A stretch of 64,000 bases of DNA, taken from NCBI RefSeq assembly GCF_902167145.1, contig NC_050104.1:109751849-109815848 (forward strand). The letters run 5' to 3'. Positions 23,072 through 33,398 of this stretch are shown here, piece by piece (position 1 is the first letter of the stretch; the number at the start of each line of letters is the position of its first letter). The DNA is from Zea mays (lineage: Eukaryota > Streptophyta > Magnoliopsida > Poales > Poaceae). The notes beneath the pieces were generated by a model. The model was given only the letters and a program-made list of their open reading frames with translations. It searched no databases and was not told the origin of the DNA. Position numbers and translations under genes: made by a program.

Positions 23072-23698
23072 GTCCCCCTTTGACAGGGCTTCTCTAAGAT
23101 GATTTCTGCTCTGGCTTCATTATTTTTAGCGAAGCCATACCAAATAGTGTTTTTAAAATACTTTGCCTCAAAAGCACTTCCCTCATTTTCATTGGAACGA
23201 TGAAGCCAAAAATAACGACCCAACTAGCTTTGCCTTGTGTACATTTTGTAAAGTGTCCCCTCCCACCACATGCATATGTTCTCTGCAAAAATCTTGCTTT
23301 GAGTTCGACATCGCATAGGACCACACCACCAACCTCCCCGGTAAGCTCCTCATCCTCGTCTTTAGTTTGCTCGACTCTAGCGACCACAAGCGCTACTCCT
23401 TTATGTGACACCGCTAGGTAGCCATAGAGGATGCCTCCCGCCTCCACCTCGTGCTTGACAGCAGGGTTATCCATGGGCTCACTGTTGACGACATAGGGTA
23501 GGTCATGGTCATCCATGGGGACACGAGACCCAGCCATGGGCCACAGATTTGACAGGTTTTTTTCTTCAAAAATCGCTCTAGAAGGCATTTTACCAAAAGG
23601 TTTTTAATGGCTTTGGATCCTCTAGAAAAAAAAAGTTTTGACGAAGAAGCTAGATCTAAAGCCATTTTTTAAAAGTGAAAGCCCTGCCAAACGGGGCC
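23072..23698. mobile_element. TIR element, Tourist/Harbinger-like (627 bp)
   Basis: The left end GTCCCCCTTTGACAGGGC and reversed right end GGCCCCGTTTGGCAGGGC match at 15 of 18 positions. Both are flanked by TTA (23069-23071 and 23699-23701), the PIF/Harbinger target. Longer than most MITEs and filled by a minus-strand ORF. Confidence 0.75.
23094..23588 (-). CDS. Unrecognised 164-codon ORF inside TIR element
   Basis: The ORF spans most of the element on the minus strand. It has an acidic middle (TKDEDEELTGEVGG) and a Cys-His patch CGGRGHFTKC that weakly resembles a zinc-knuckle spacing but lacks the usual CX2CX4HX4C pattern. I do not recognise a family. It could be captured host sequence or a chance ORF. 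Confidence 0.3.
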   Translation of the reverse strand: MPSRAIFEEKNLSNLWPMAGSRVPMDDHDLPYVVNSEPMDNPAVKHEVEAGGILYGYLAVSHKGVALVVARVEQTKDEDEELTGEVGGVVLCDVELKARFLQRTYACGGRGHFTKCTQGKASWVVIFGFIVPMKMREVLLRQSILKTLFGMASLKIMKPEQKSS

Positions 23699-23701
23699 TT
23701 A

Positions 23702-24227
23702 AAACAATCAGATCTATTACTCGAGAACCTTCGACAAAACCTTCTCCCAAACACCCTTATTTGGTTTAGTCATAATATATTTCTACCACCACTAAACCTG
23801 ACTCGGTTAGATATCCATATCTCTCCAACATGTTCTTTACTTAATAGATGGTGTAATAAACCATTGAATAATTATTGAACTGATTAATATTGAATGTCTG
23901 ATTGCAGCAATATGTTGATTGTTAGGATCAATGTTCAGTAATTGGCTTCAAAACTCAGTCTCCTAGATCTTGTACATGTATTTGCGTGTATTTGTATTTG
24001 TAAAATGTTGCTATTTGTCTCCATAAAAAACTTCTACTTAAAGTTATGATGTATGCTTAATAAGCATTTTCATATCATTGATAACATTAACTTGTATTCA
24101 TTATGTTCTATTATGTTTGATAGTTTTTCTCTCGTGGTAATGCTCAGCCATGTTTGCTGGCAACTAAAAACAATGGGACAAAAGCAATAACCAATCAGAT
24201 CGAGCTTCATTACCTTCTTGGACAGTT
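23702..24227 (+). other. AT-rich spacer, nothing recognised
   Basis: About 500 bp of AT-rich DNA without a supported ORF, repeat or terminus. Confidence 0.5.
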
Positions 24228-25177
24228 TATGCCCCTGTTTGGTTGAGCTTCTGGGCGGCTTCTGGCCGCCAGAAGCAGAAGCCGCGGCCAAACGCATAGC
24301 TTTTGGGGTAGCTTTTGACGGCCGCGCTTCGCACAGAAGCCGCCCGCGTACAGGAAACGAAAAGCTGCCCGAAGCGAGCGTCTTCTGTAAGCCGGGGTTA
24401 TTCGCAATAGGGTTCGACCGCGCCCGCGCCTCAGCTCTCTCCCCTCGCAACGACCGCCGCCGCCGCCTCTCCGCAGCGGGTCGCGGGCCTCGACCACACT
24501 CCCTCTGCTTTCATCCACCGCATTCCTCGTCGTCTTCTCAGGTACGCGGTTCCTTTCCTCCATACCGTTCCGTATCCGCTCGTCGTCCTCCCCCGGCTGC
24601 CTCGTTCGAAAAGGTCCGTGACCGTTGATGTCGCCAGGGTTTTGCCCGCGCCGCCGCAACTCCGTCGGCAAGGTTGGACTCCTCCCGTATCGCAACTCGT
24701 CGTCAAGGTTGCACTCCTCCCGTATCCCAACTCCTCGTCTTTGCAGGTACATTCGTAACGTCCATTTCTACCCTGTCTCCTCCCCCATGTGCTATTACAG
24801 ATCCATTCCTCCCCCATATACTGATTAGGGTTTAGGTTGCATCCATGTCCATGGTTAATACTTCCCTCTCTAATCACGACTATTTCACAACTGGTTACTA
24901 ACGATTATCGTGTGACATTTGATGTTCAGATTTCGGCGAGTCAGCGGTTTTTCCCTGTTGCATCAGAAGCTCCACTCCTACGAAGGTGATGTTCACATCA
25001 TTTTCTTTGTTCCTTTTATTGCTTTACTTGGTGTGTATGTATTCGAAGATCGAGTTGCAAATATGTTCACGTTTTTGGGGAATCCATTCACAGTGTGTTT
25101 GTACTTTTATTAGTACACACGTTCCTAGTTATTTTTGGTACTTCAACCCTAGTTTGTTAGCAGTCGAGGCACTTGAC

Positions 25178-25630
25178 ATGTCACTACGCCAAATTTGTGT
25201 AGATAGTCCCCATGTCTGGTATACTAACGACCTAATAAATCCACATCAGATGGATTCAGCAGACTCCATAGCCGACAAGGCAATTGGAAGGATGTAAGAG
25301 ATTGCGGACAAGATTTTTTCCGTAGCGAGGGAAACAATCCGTCCTGGACGCGGGTTGACCTCATTTGACGCTACCAAACTTCATGTAGCATTGGAGGACA
25401 CAGCTTGCATGCTGGAGCAAGACTCTCTGGTGTTGCAAGAGAATTTGGACAACGTCAACAACGTTAACAACTATGGTGACAACAACTACGAACCGTCAGC
25501 CTTGTCCTCACCACCCCCTGTTGACGACGACCTTAGTCCAGACTGGGACTTTGCGGAGCACTTCGAAAACTTCTAGGGTCTTGAATATGACTCCGATCAG
25601 ATGCCTTCGTTTAGTGACAATGAGGTTTAA
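25178..25630 (+). pseudogene. Acidic accessory ORF of the PIF element
   Basis: One frame runs from an ATG at 25178 (MSLRQICVDSP) through TAA at 25295 and TAG at 25574 to TAA at 25628, all in the same frame. The first two stops could be CAA-to-TAA and CAG-to-TAG. The middle is Asn/Asp-rich (DNVNNVNNYGDNN) and the tail acidic (LSPDWDFAEHFENF). I do not recognise a domain; it may be an upstream part of the Myb-like protein or a separate protein. Confidence 0.4.
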
Positions 25631-25899
25631 GTTATAACATGGTGAACCTTGGAGTAAGGTCTTAGGGTAATAGGGATAGATCAGCCTTTTTCTTAATGCG
25701 CAGTTGTAAAGTGTTCTATGTGCTTTTGTGTCCACCAGCAGTTGAATTCCTTAAGTCTATATATGTAATTATGGCAAACCAAATGTTACTACTTATGCTA
25801 CTACCTTATGTTATTATGGTCCCTTCAGTGTTAATTTTGTTTTCTTAGTAAGTGGACTGCACTACGTATTTTCAATATTGTACGCTTGTTTTGCACTAG

Positions 25900-26840
25900 A
25901 TGGACAAGTCTGGCAAAGTGATTGCAAAGTGGGATACTAGAGCAACAAAAATTTACACAGAAATTTGTGTAGAAGAGGTCAATGCACGGAACAGGCCACA
26001 ACATTTTATAAATGCAGAAGGGTATGCTAACCTCATAAGGAAGTTTAAGGAACGCACTGGTCGCACTTACACCAGGGATCAAATGAAGAATAGGTGGGAC
26101 TCCTTAAAGAGAATGTTCACCCAGTGGAAAACACTTAATGAAAGGGCTACAGGTCTTGGTCGAGACCCTCATATTGGTTCAATCAGTGCTCCAGATGAGT
26201 GGTGGGCTAAGCAAAATGAAGTAAGTAGACTTCATTTTTATTTTTAGATTAACAATACTAATGGCCATCTGAAAGTAGGAAATAACATGTTGCTGCAGGC
26301 AATGCCAGGGTGTATTATGTTCAAAACAGCCCCCCTTGAGAATGAGGACGAGCTAAAGGTTATGTTTGGACCCATTGTCTACACAAATGAAACAACCCTT
26401 GTTCCTGGCGTCGAGGATGCAAATTCATCATCTGATGATCATGTCGAAGCCAATTTAGGTGGGGGGGGAAACAGCACACCTGACCCATGCTCAAATGCGA
26501 CTGGGAAGCGTAAGGTGCCGCATGATTCTCCTAAACCTAAGAAGAAAAAGATACGAAGGAAGAATACATGAAACGCCTAGTGGAGGCTTTTGAGCCGCGT
26601 TCCATGAACACTAACAAGTCCATAACATCATTTGAGACCGACCCTGTTCGTGTTGAGGTTGCTGCTCAGTTGCAACAAGTGATTGAAGATGGTTCACTGG
26701 AAGGCAGCGACTTACATTTCTTTGCCACTCATTTGTTGATGGAGAAAAAGTATAGAGATGTATTTGCAACACTGAAGACCAAAGAAGGAAGGAACGCTTG
26801 GTTGCGCCGTGCTTTCGAGATGAATGTTAAGTCCAGTTAG
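25900..26840 (+). pseudogene. Myb/SANT-like DNA-binding protein gene (PIF ORF1 type)
   Basis: Exon 1 is 25900-26220 and exon 2 starts at 26299, with GT...AG borders. Exon 1 encodes a Myb/SANT-like (Myb_DNA-bind_3) domain: spaced aromatic residues in [32 protein letters not shown] and [10 protein letters not shown], ending at DEWWAKQNE. Exon 2 encodes an acidic linker, a poly-Gly stretch from a run of eight G (about 26461-26468) and a basic nuclear-localisation-like patch (KPKKKKIRRK). The frame then shifts by one near 26560; the continuation (26568-26840) contains a helical segment with HFFATHLLMEKKYRD. In PIF/Harbinger elements the Myb-like protein helps bring the transposase to the nucleus and to the element ends. 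The frameshift makes this copy a likely pseudogene. Confidence 0.75.
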
Positions 26841-27148
26841 ATGGTGGTTGTCCGACAACAGAGCCTGGTGGTCCGAACTATGTTCCTGTTGCTGTTATAG
26901 TGTAAAACTGTCGTCACTATGAGTCTTGTCATCGTGCAATCGTGTTACAAAATATACATGTCGTACGCATCTTTTCCACATCGCACAATTTTCCAATTAT
27001 TCGAGTTGAACATGTATTTTCAATAATCAGAGTTGTATGTTTGTGAACAATGTCAATCTGTCAACTTTGTTTGAGGTATGATACATGAATATGTGTCTTG
27101 TATATTGTGCTTATTCAAGAAATGTGGTTATTGTTTGTGTGCTTGCAG

Positions 27149-28378
27149 ATGTGTGAACCTGATGCACACACATCTGATGATGAGAGGGAAGGACAATTGC
27201 TTGTTGCCCTATATGATGTAGACATTTGGGGGAGCTCGTCCAGTGGGGTTTCTAGAAGAACAATGGTTGAAACAGGTATTCAATGGGTTGAGCGAACTTT
27301 GGAGAATAGTAACGACTGCTTTGACATGTTTCGCATGCGGCGTACTGTTTTTAGACGTTTGCATGATACGTTGGTGGAAAGTTATGGTCTGCTTCCAAGC
27401 CGTGGTGTCAGTACAACGGAAGCTCTAGGTATTTTCTTGTGGGCATGTGGGGGTCCACAATCATTTAGGCAGATAAGGAATAAGTTTGGTCACTCCTTGG
27501 AAACTATTAGTCGCAAGTATAGTGAAGTCCTTAATGCACTATATAAGATGTCTTCAGACGTAATCAAGCCAAAGGACCCAAATTTCATAGAGATTCACCC
27601 TCGATTGCGAGAGACTAGATTTTGGCCCCATTTCAAGGATTGCATAGGAGCAATTGATGGAAGTCATTTTCCCGCGTCTGTCCCGGCCACGGAGCAAGCC
27701 AAATATATTGGTCGACACGGTACACATCACAGAATGTAATGGCCGTTTGTGACTTCGATATGAGATTCACATTTGTTGTCACGGGTTGGCCAGGTTCAGT
27801 GCATGACACTAGAGTATTACAAGATACTTTGATAACTTATGCAGACAGGTTCCCGCATCCACCGGAAGGTATATCAGTATGCTGTACTTTTGTATCATAC
27901 GTTATTAATTGATGTCATATGTATTTAAGTTCATATTTTTTGTGCAGGTAAATACTATCTTGTGGATTCTGGTTATTCAAATAGAAAGGGGTACCTTGCA
28001 CCTTATAAGGGTCAGAAGTACCACATTTTAGAATGGCAAAATGCGAGGCAACCTATTGGTAGTAAAGAAGTATTCAACTATGCACACTCTTCGCTACGCA
28101 ACGTTATAGAGCGATCGTTTGGGATGCTAAAAATGAAGTGGAGAATTCTTCTAAGTCTCCCTTCTCTTTCGCTGAACAAACAATCGAAGATAATTATTGC
28201 TTGTATGGCATTGCATAACTTCATTAGAGACAGTGCTCTACACGATAGAGACTTTGATCAACTTGTACCTAATAGCCTTGGTCATGATGTACCCATAGGT
28301 GAGAGAAGTAGTACCACATCTGATGAGTTAGACATGAGTGCATTTCGAGATGCAATTGCTAATGCATTAGTGTCGTAG
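27149..28378 (+). pseudogene. PIF/Harbinger DDE transposase (DDE_Tnp_4, HARBI1-like)
   Basis: The enzyme cuts and rejoins the element at TNA targets. Exon 1 is 27149-27868 and exon 2 is 27948-28378, joined by GT...AG with phase match. The N-terminal helix-turn-helix region includes GVSTTEALGIFLWACGG and FGHSLETISRKY. The DDE triad is visible: Asp in CIGAIDGSHF, Asp in GWPGSVHDTRV and Glu in NVIERSFGMLK. The tail has the family signature ACMALHNFIRD. One base is missing near 27719, which throws the second half of exon 1 out of frame, so this copy is inactive. An acceptor (CTTGCAG) sits right before the ATG, so a 5' untranslated intron is likely. Host-domesticated relatives such as ALP1 exist, but TIRs and decay favour a transposon. 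Confidence 0.85.
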
Positions 28379-28650
28379 TTTTATATGTGCATGTAACGAT
28401 AGTTATGTTGTAATGAACTCTACTAATTATAATGTAATGACCTTTTGTTGGTTCGGTGTTTATGTGTATCGTTTGTTGAAATAGAATCTGCATATCCAAA
28501 CACCTAGATTCCCACCAACAGCTTTTCTCCACAGCAGGCCAACCAAACACCTAAATTCTAACCACTAGCTTTTCCCCACAGCCAGCTTTTCCCCACAGCC
28601 AACTTTTCAGAAAAGCTATTCAGAAAAAAGCCGAACCAAATAGGCCCTAT

Positions 28651-29066
28651 GTGTCCTCTAGCAAACATGAAGGGTCAGACTGGATACAGTTCCTCCGTTG
28701 TTGTCCGGAAAAAAAACATCGATGGATCACACAGTGAGCGTATTTGGTATTTGGATATTATCCGTATCAATGACCTGGTGAATCCTCTTACTCTTAATTA
28801 ATCATTATTGCTCTAAAACAAAACAAGGTTGCAGTTTCAGAATACCACGTTCAGATATGGGATGGATGGAAGTCAAACACTGAAACTGCATTCGATCTGT
28901 TCAATGCCAGAATCAGCAGCAGCATGCCACTTGGCTCAGACAATGTCTCAGTCTCATGTACTTTGTCGGTAGCTGCTGAATTACCTAGTATACATAACGG
29001 CTATTTGGATCTCGCCTCGAAGCACTTGTCCAAGCTAGTCGATTCGGCACCACCGGTGGCTCGAAA
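28651..29066 (+). other. Unclassified unique stretch left of the MULE
   Basis: A 67-codon ORF at 28924-29124 (MPLGSDNVSVSCTLSV...) enters the neighbouring MITE, so its tail is not native. I do not recognise the product; this may be a broken gene fragment. Confidence 0.3.
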
Positions 29067-29075
29067 TGCCCTTTA

Positions 29076-29434
29076 CGCCCCGTTTGACTTGGAATTGAGT
29101 TCCATTCTAATAATAGTAATTTAGGTAAGGATTAATTAAATTAATATGTTTTTATACGAAATAGATTTGTATATTGTTATCAGTAATATGTGAGAGGTAT
29201 TTATGTGTTATATTTTTACTACATAGGAGTGAGCTGAAGAACGTCTTATAAGCTGTAGAGTAGAAACATACTTCACTGATACATAAAATTATTTTTATCC
29301 TCTACCTCCATGAATTTGAGATAGACTTATATATGAAACTTTGAAAAGTGGTGGAATATCGATTTTTAAGTTAAGTAGACTACTTTATAAAGTAAATTTC
29401 AATTCCTCCAAAATTAATGGATCCAAATAGACCA
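29076..29434 (+). mobile_element. Harbinger-type MITE 'M', copy I (359 bp)
   Basis: It begins CGCCCCGTTTGACTTGG and ends GGATCCAAATAGACCA, with TTA on both sides (29073-29075 and 29435-29437). It is the same family as 30436-30796 in opposite orientation. It sits exactly at the left end of the Mutator-like element, using the last three bases of that element's target duplication. Confidence 0.8.
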
Positions 29435-29694
29435 TTAGAGTTTTATTTTTCTATTGTAGCACTCATTTAAGTTGTCTTCTCTTTTTCTAGTATTCTCAAA
29501 TCTAACTTCTCTAAAATAGTACTTATAAGTTAATCCCTTCTCTAAAATAGGATTAAGTGTCTTTCTTACTCTCTTTTGTTTTGTTTTCTTATTTTTCCCA
29601 GCGCTGAATGATTGAATTGTAGTTTTGGTTCCCAAACTGCATCGTGGACACCATTGTTCAGGAATCAAGGCACGGTCCATCTAAGGCTTTGTTC

Positions 29695-30087
29695 GTTTAC
29701 ACCAATCCAGCTCTGGATTAGTATGGATTGGAATTAAATCCATGTCACAATCCATGTCCCAAAATAATCCAAGACTACTTAAAAAATTTTATTCGGTTAA
29801 ACCCATCATGGAATATAATCCAAGGGTTTGGAAATTTTTTAAACTATGAAAGACATGGATTCTATCCATATCTCATTAGGTATGGAACAAATCCATAAAG
29901 ATATTGCACAAGTTTACATTACAATGCATGGATCAAAACTTCAAAAGAATAATTAGCTTTGAGAGATACATGGATTAGTTGATGGATTTAATCTCACCAT
30001 AGGATTAGGTGTATGGTATGGATTCACCCAATCCATACCTGGATTAAGTCCATGGTAGGATTTCATCCTATATAACCGAATAGGGCC
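29695..30087. mobile_element. Tourist-like MITE inside the MULE (393 bp)
   Basis: Ends GGCTTTGTTCGTTTA and, reversed, GGCCCTATTCGGTTA, with TAA on both sides (29692-29694 and 30088-30090). The interior repeats ATGGATT/AATCCAT motifs like those in the small MITE at 11580-11716. Confidence 0.82.
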
Positions 30088-30435
30088 TAATAAAGAATGT
30101 GATGTAATGGCAAGGTCTCAGGTAAAATCGTTCTACCCGATGCCGATTGTGTACAGAGCATCGCCCAAGATATCCGGGTGAGGGAGTTGGCCTGCAAACC
30201 AACCAAGCATCTTAGCAAGTCATATTTTGGTAAGCAGACATAGTAGTCCTACATATGAACTCTGAAGATAGTTAAGTTTTGTGCCCTCTGAGCTTTCTTG
30301 TATGAACTCTAAAGTTCATAGCATGTTTCTAGTATAGTCTCCAGTCACTCCTCAGCGTCTTGACTTTGATCTGAGACACTAATCGATGCAGTTTGGAAAC
30401 CAAAACTGCCAACGGCAGAAAAGAAAAGAAAATGA

Positions 30436-30796
30436 CGGGTGTTTGGATCCCTTCATTTTAGATGAATTGGAATTCACTCAATAAAGTAACTTATTTAGTT
30501 TGAAATTTGACATTCCACCACTTTCCAAAGTTCGGATATAGACCTATATCAAATTCATGGGGTGGAGGATGAGAAATGATTTTATACATTAGTAAAATTT
30601 GTTTCTACTCTGTAACTTACATGACACTCTTCGTCTCACTCCTCTATAGTAAAAAATGCAGCACATAAATATCTCCGACATCTTGCTAATAATAGTATAC
30701 AAATATATTTTGCATAAAATAGAATTAGCTTAATTGATATATGCCTAAATTACTATTATTAGAATGGAATTCGATTCCAATGATCCAAACGGGGCG
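30436..30796 (-). mobile_element. Harbinger-type MITE 'M', copy II (361 bp)
   Basis: Reverse-complement relative of 29076-29434. Ends CGGGTGTTTGGATCC and, reversed, CGCCCCGTTTGGATCA, with TGA on both sides (30433-30435 and 30797-30799). It inserted at the inner end of the right MULE arm. Confidence 0.82.
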
Positions 30797-30935
30797 TGAG
30801 AGTAAAAAACATGTAATCCTATTTTAGAGAAGAGATTAACTTATAAGTACTATCTTAGAGAAGTTAGATATCAGGATACTATAAGAGAGAAGCCCGCTTA
30901 AATAAGTGGTATAATAGAAAAAACTCTGCCCTTCA

Positions 30936-31160
30936 TAGAAAGAAGGCTCACGGTGTCCGAGGATCCTATTACACCTCTTATCTCATTTCTTATTTTAAAC
31001 TCTACTTTATATGCACTCTATTTCACCTTCTATCTCATCTATGAATTAGTCATTGGATGACGTCACCCGGAGGTTCGGTGGCACACCAATCTAGTGTGTC
31101 TGACGACTGTGCAGAACAGTAACGACTAGTTTTGCATTGGTGGGTATTTGTACCCTCTCC
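30936..31160 (+). other. Unclassified spacer
   Basis: AT-rich then mixed sequence with no supported gene or repeat end. Confidence 0.4.
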
Positions 31161-32067
31161 AACAGCCTCATTCAGGACAGAAAAACAAAATACTAGTCAA
31201 TCCTTAGGTTGATCATGGTATGCGAGACAATGAATTATAAAGCAAGTAGGACATAATGGGTCAGAAGACACTTGCCTTCACCAGGTTGCTGCTTAGGGAA
31301 GTCTCCTACAACACACTCGAAAACCTCGGACTGCTCATTGTCTACGCAAAATGATCATTCATTCAACACACTTGGGAAATGACAAAAAACAATACACCAA
31401 TCATATGCAACAAAGTGAATACAGGTTCAGTGGAAAAGTACAAACACACCAGTGAACTTTGGGTTCTAGGGTAGGTTAATATACCTATTGGTATGTTATT
31501 CTCCAACTACTGCCTACCTCAGTAGATTAATTACTCAACTATGTCTATATTAGTAAATTACTTATTCAGATAAAGTTGTTCCAGGGATGGGACCATACAT
31601 TAATTGAAATTAAATTTACAAAGTTAAGCACTTGAACATTCATTAGGGTTTTACTTTTATCTTACCTATAATAAACATTTCCTCACTTTAAATTAACCTA
31701 GAGTCTAGCCACAAAATTAGGACATGCAAACAGTGGATGAATATAATTTAAATAAAAAGATAATAACAATATGAACATTTTGCAATTTGAACCACCCAAT
31801 TTGAAGTTCATATGCAAAAGATATGACATATACAAGTTTTAGAATTCAAAACACTAAACTAAACATATTTCTGTGATTAAAATAAAGTCTAGGGGCTTCT
31901 CTACAAGAAACCAGGGGCTTGGGTACAAGGAAACAGGACGACGGGTTAATTCTCGGAAACCCGACGAGTTTCTTAACAAAATTTCTAAGCAGACGGGTAT
32001 CAAGCGCTCTCAGTCATTCGATCACAGATCAACGGATGAGATTAGATCCGTGGATGAGCGAGCGCTG
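31161..32067 (-). mobile_element. Older, diverged LTR fragment related to the Tekay-like LTR
   Basis: The order of landmarks matches the LTR at 46190-46830 (ACTTGCCTTCA..., an AT-rich block, then TTCTCGG...GATTAGATCC) but identity is low. It ends where the younger LTR begins at 32068. Likely a related chromovirus LTR into or beside which the younger element inserted. Confidence 0.5.
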
Positions 32068-32762
32068 ATGTCACACCCATATTTAAGTGATAAAGTCGGA
32101 TGCGTCCCATATGTGCGCCAAAGATGAACATCACATATAATGACAAAGTGTATAGAGATAAATATCACGAATATCATTATTACATAGCGAAAGTATCTTA
32201 CAAAAATAGATGATAACAATAAAGCGAACCAAATATTATTCCTTGGCGCCATAAAGTTGACTAGGAGACGCCACCTAGATAATCTTGTACTCTTCGTTGT
32301 AGGCCTCCTCCTGGACCACCTATTCTTCTCCTGTGGACGGTTTATATATCGCAAGAGTGAGCTCACAAAATATCATAGCTCAACAAGTTGTGGGGAATAA
32401 TGTGCATGAACTCACAAAAGGTGGGAGTTCATGTGAAGTGTAAGGCTGATCAACAAATAATGGTTAAAGTTGAGCATTGCTTTTAATAAGTTGGTCAAAA
32501 TTTTATTAACAGTTATTAAATGTAAGTATATACCAAACCAGAGTAATAATAGATCAAAACTAATAATAAACCACAATGCGATGCAAATGACCAGTTAAAT
32601 TTAATTCCATAAGTTACTCATGTGAGGGTCCGAGCTGCTCATGACCATGAGCACGGATGATATACCATTTTTACACTCTACAGAGGTTGCACATCTTTAC
32701 CCACAAGTCATGTTACCCATCTGCCAAGGAGTCATGAATCACATACACCTCTACCAAGGAAG

Positions 32763-32767
32763 CGAGG
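32763..32767 (+). other. Target-site duplication of Grande-like element 2 (left)
   Basis: CGAGG here and CGAGG at 45655-45659 flank the element exactly. The right Tekay-like LTR shows the uninterrupted sequence near 54185. Confidence 0.92.
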
Positions 32768-33354
32768 TGTTGGGACTATGCTTCACCGCCGAAGGTCTTG
32801 AAGGAAGAAGCAGCTTTCGGCTGAAGCTGTTCGTATGAGATGACCGAAGGTTCCTACTCATGAAGCATCGGTATTACAAACCGACTTAAAAGTAGAATGA
32901 CCCTCCAGTCCATAAGTGCTTAGGTCGCTGTTGTAATCCTTTATAAGGGGCATAATTGTAATTTCTCACAGGCTGTGTCCTGTGCCTATAAATAGTGAAC
33001 AGTATTCTCTTACTGTTCACGGATTCCTGTTTTTCCTGCAATCGCATCATTCGAGAACCAATCTTTGTCAAGACAGAGGTATAATTGTATTCAATAATTG
33101 AATATATTGAGTAAATATGATATGGTTTATTTATGATTCATTTACCTTTGGATACTCTTTATTTTATGTTACCTTATACAGTTTATTAAAACACAATTAC
33201 GAAGACTTAACCTTCGTAACTGTACTGTCATCAACCTTCATCCAAGGTTCATTATCCTTAAGGGAATAATGCTTCGTGGATGAAGGACATTAACATTTAA
33301 CATTTTATGTTGCCTTGTTCTTAATCCATAGCATTTGAGAACAAGTCCCCAACA
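32768..33354 (+). repeat. 5' LTR of Grande-like element 2
   Basis: 587 bp, TGTTGGGACTATGC...CCCCAACA. TATAAATAG at 32987-32995 is the likely core promoter. Confidence 0.93.
32987..32995 (+). promoter_or_regulatory. LTR TATA box, element 2
   Basis: TATAAATAG in the context GTGCCTATAAATAGTGAAC, also present at 45287-45295 in the 3' LTR. Confidence 0.75.
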
Positions 33355-33355
33355 T

Positions 33356-33371
33356 TGGCGCCCACCTCCGG
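33356..33371 (+). other. Primer-binding site, element 2
   Basis: TGGCGCCCACCTCCGG, one base after the LTR end, identical to element 1. Confidence 0.8.
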
Positions 33372-33398
33372 TGAACTCACTTCCACTTTTTTGAGCTG

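Larger units (their letters stand above)
24231..28647 (+). mobile_element. PIF/Harbinger DNA transposon, degenerate (4.4 kb)
   Basis: Ends GCCCCTGTTTGGTTGAGCTTCT and, reversed, GGGCCTATTTGGTTCGGCTTTT match at 16 of 22 positions. TAT flanks both sides (24228-24230 and 28648-28650). Inside, on one strand, are an acidic ORF, a Myb/SANT-like gene and a DDE transposase, the usual PIF gene pair plus one extra ORF. A GC-rich leader (about 24240-24760) precedes them. TAT is not the commonest PIF target (TTA/TAA), so the exact edges are slightly uncertain. Several frameshifts and stops show it is not autonomous now. Confidence 0.82.
29438..30926. mobile_element. Mutator-like element (MULE), non-autonomous, with nested MITEs
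   Basis: Left end GAGTTTTATTTTTCTATTG and reversed right end GAGTTTTTTCTATTATAC start inverted arms of about 135 bp, plus a further matched block near 29619-29645 and 30385-30411. The 9-bp flanks TGCCCTTTA (29067-29075) and TGCCCTTCA (30927-30935) differ at one base. Nine-bp duplications and long arms are the Mutator pattern. MITE copy I lies between the left duplication and the left arm; copy II and another MITE lie inside. No transposase is seen. The internal unique part (about 30090-30380) is unidentified. Confidence 0.72.
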
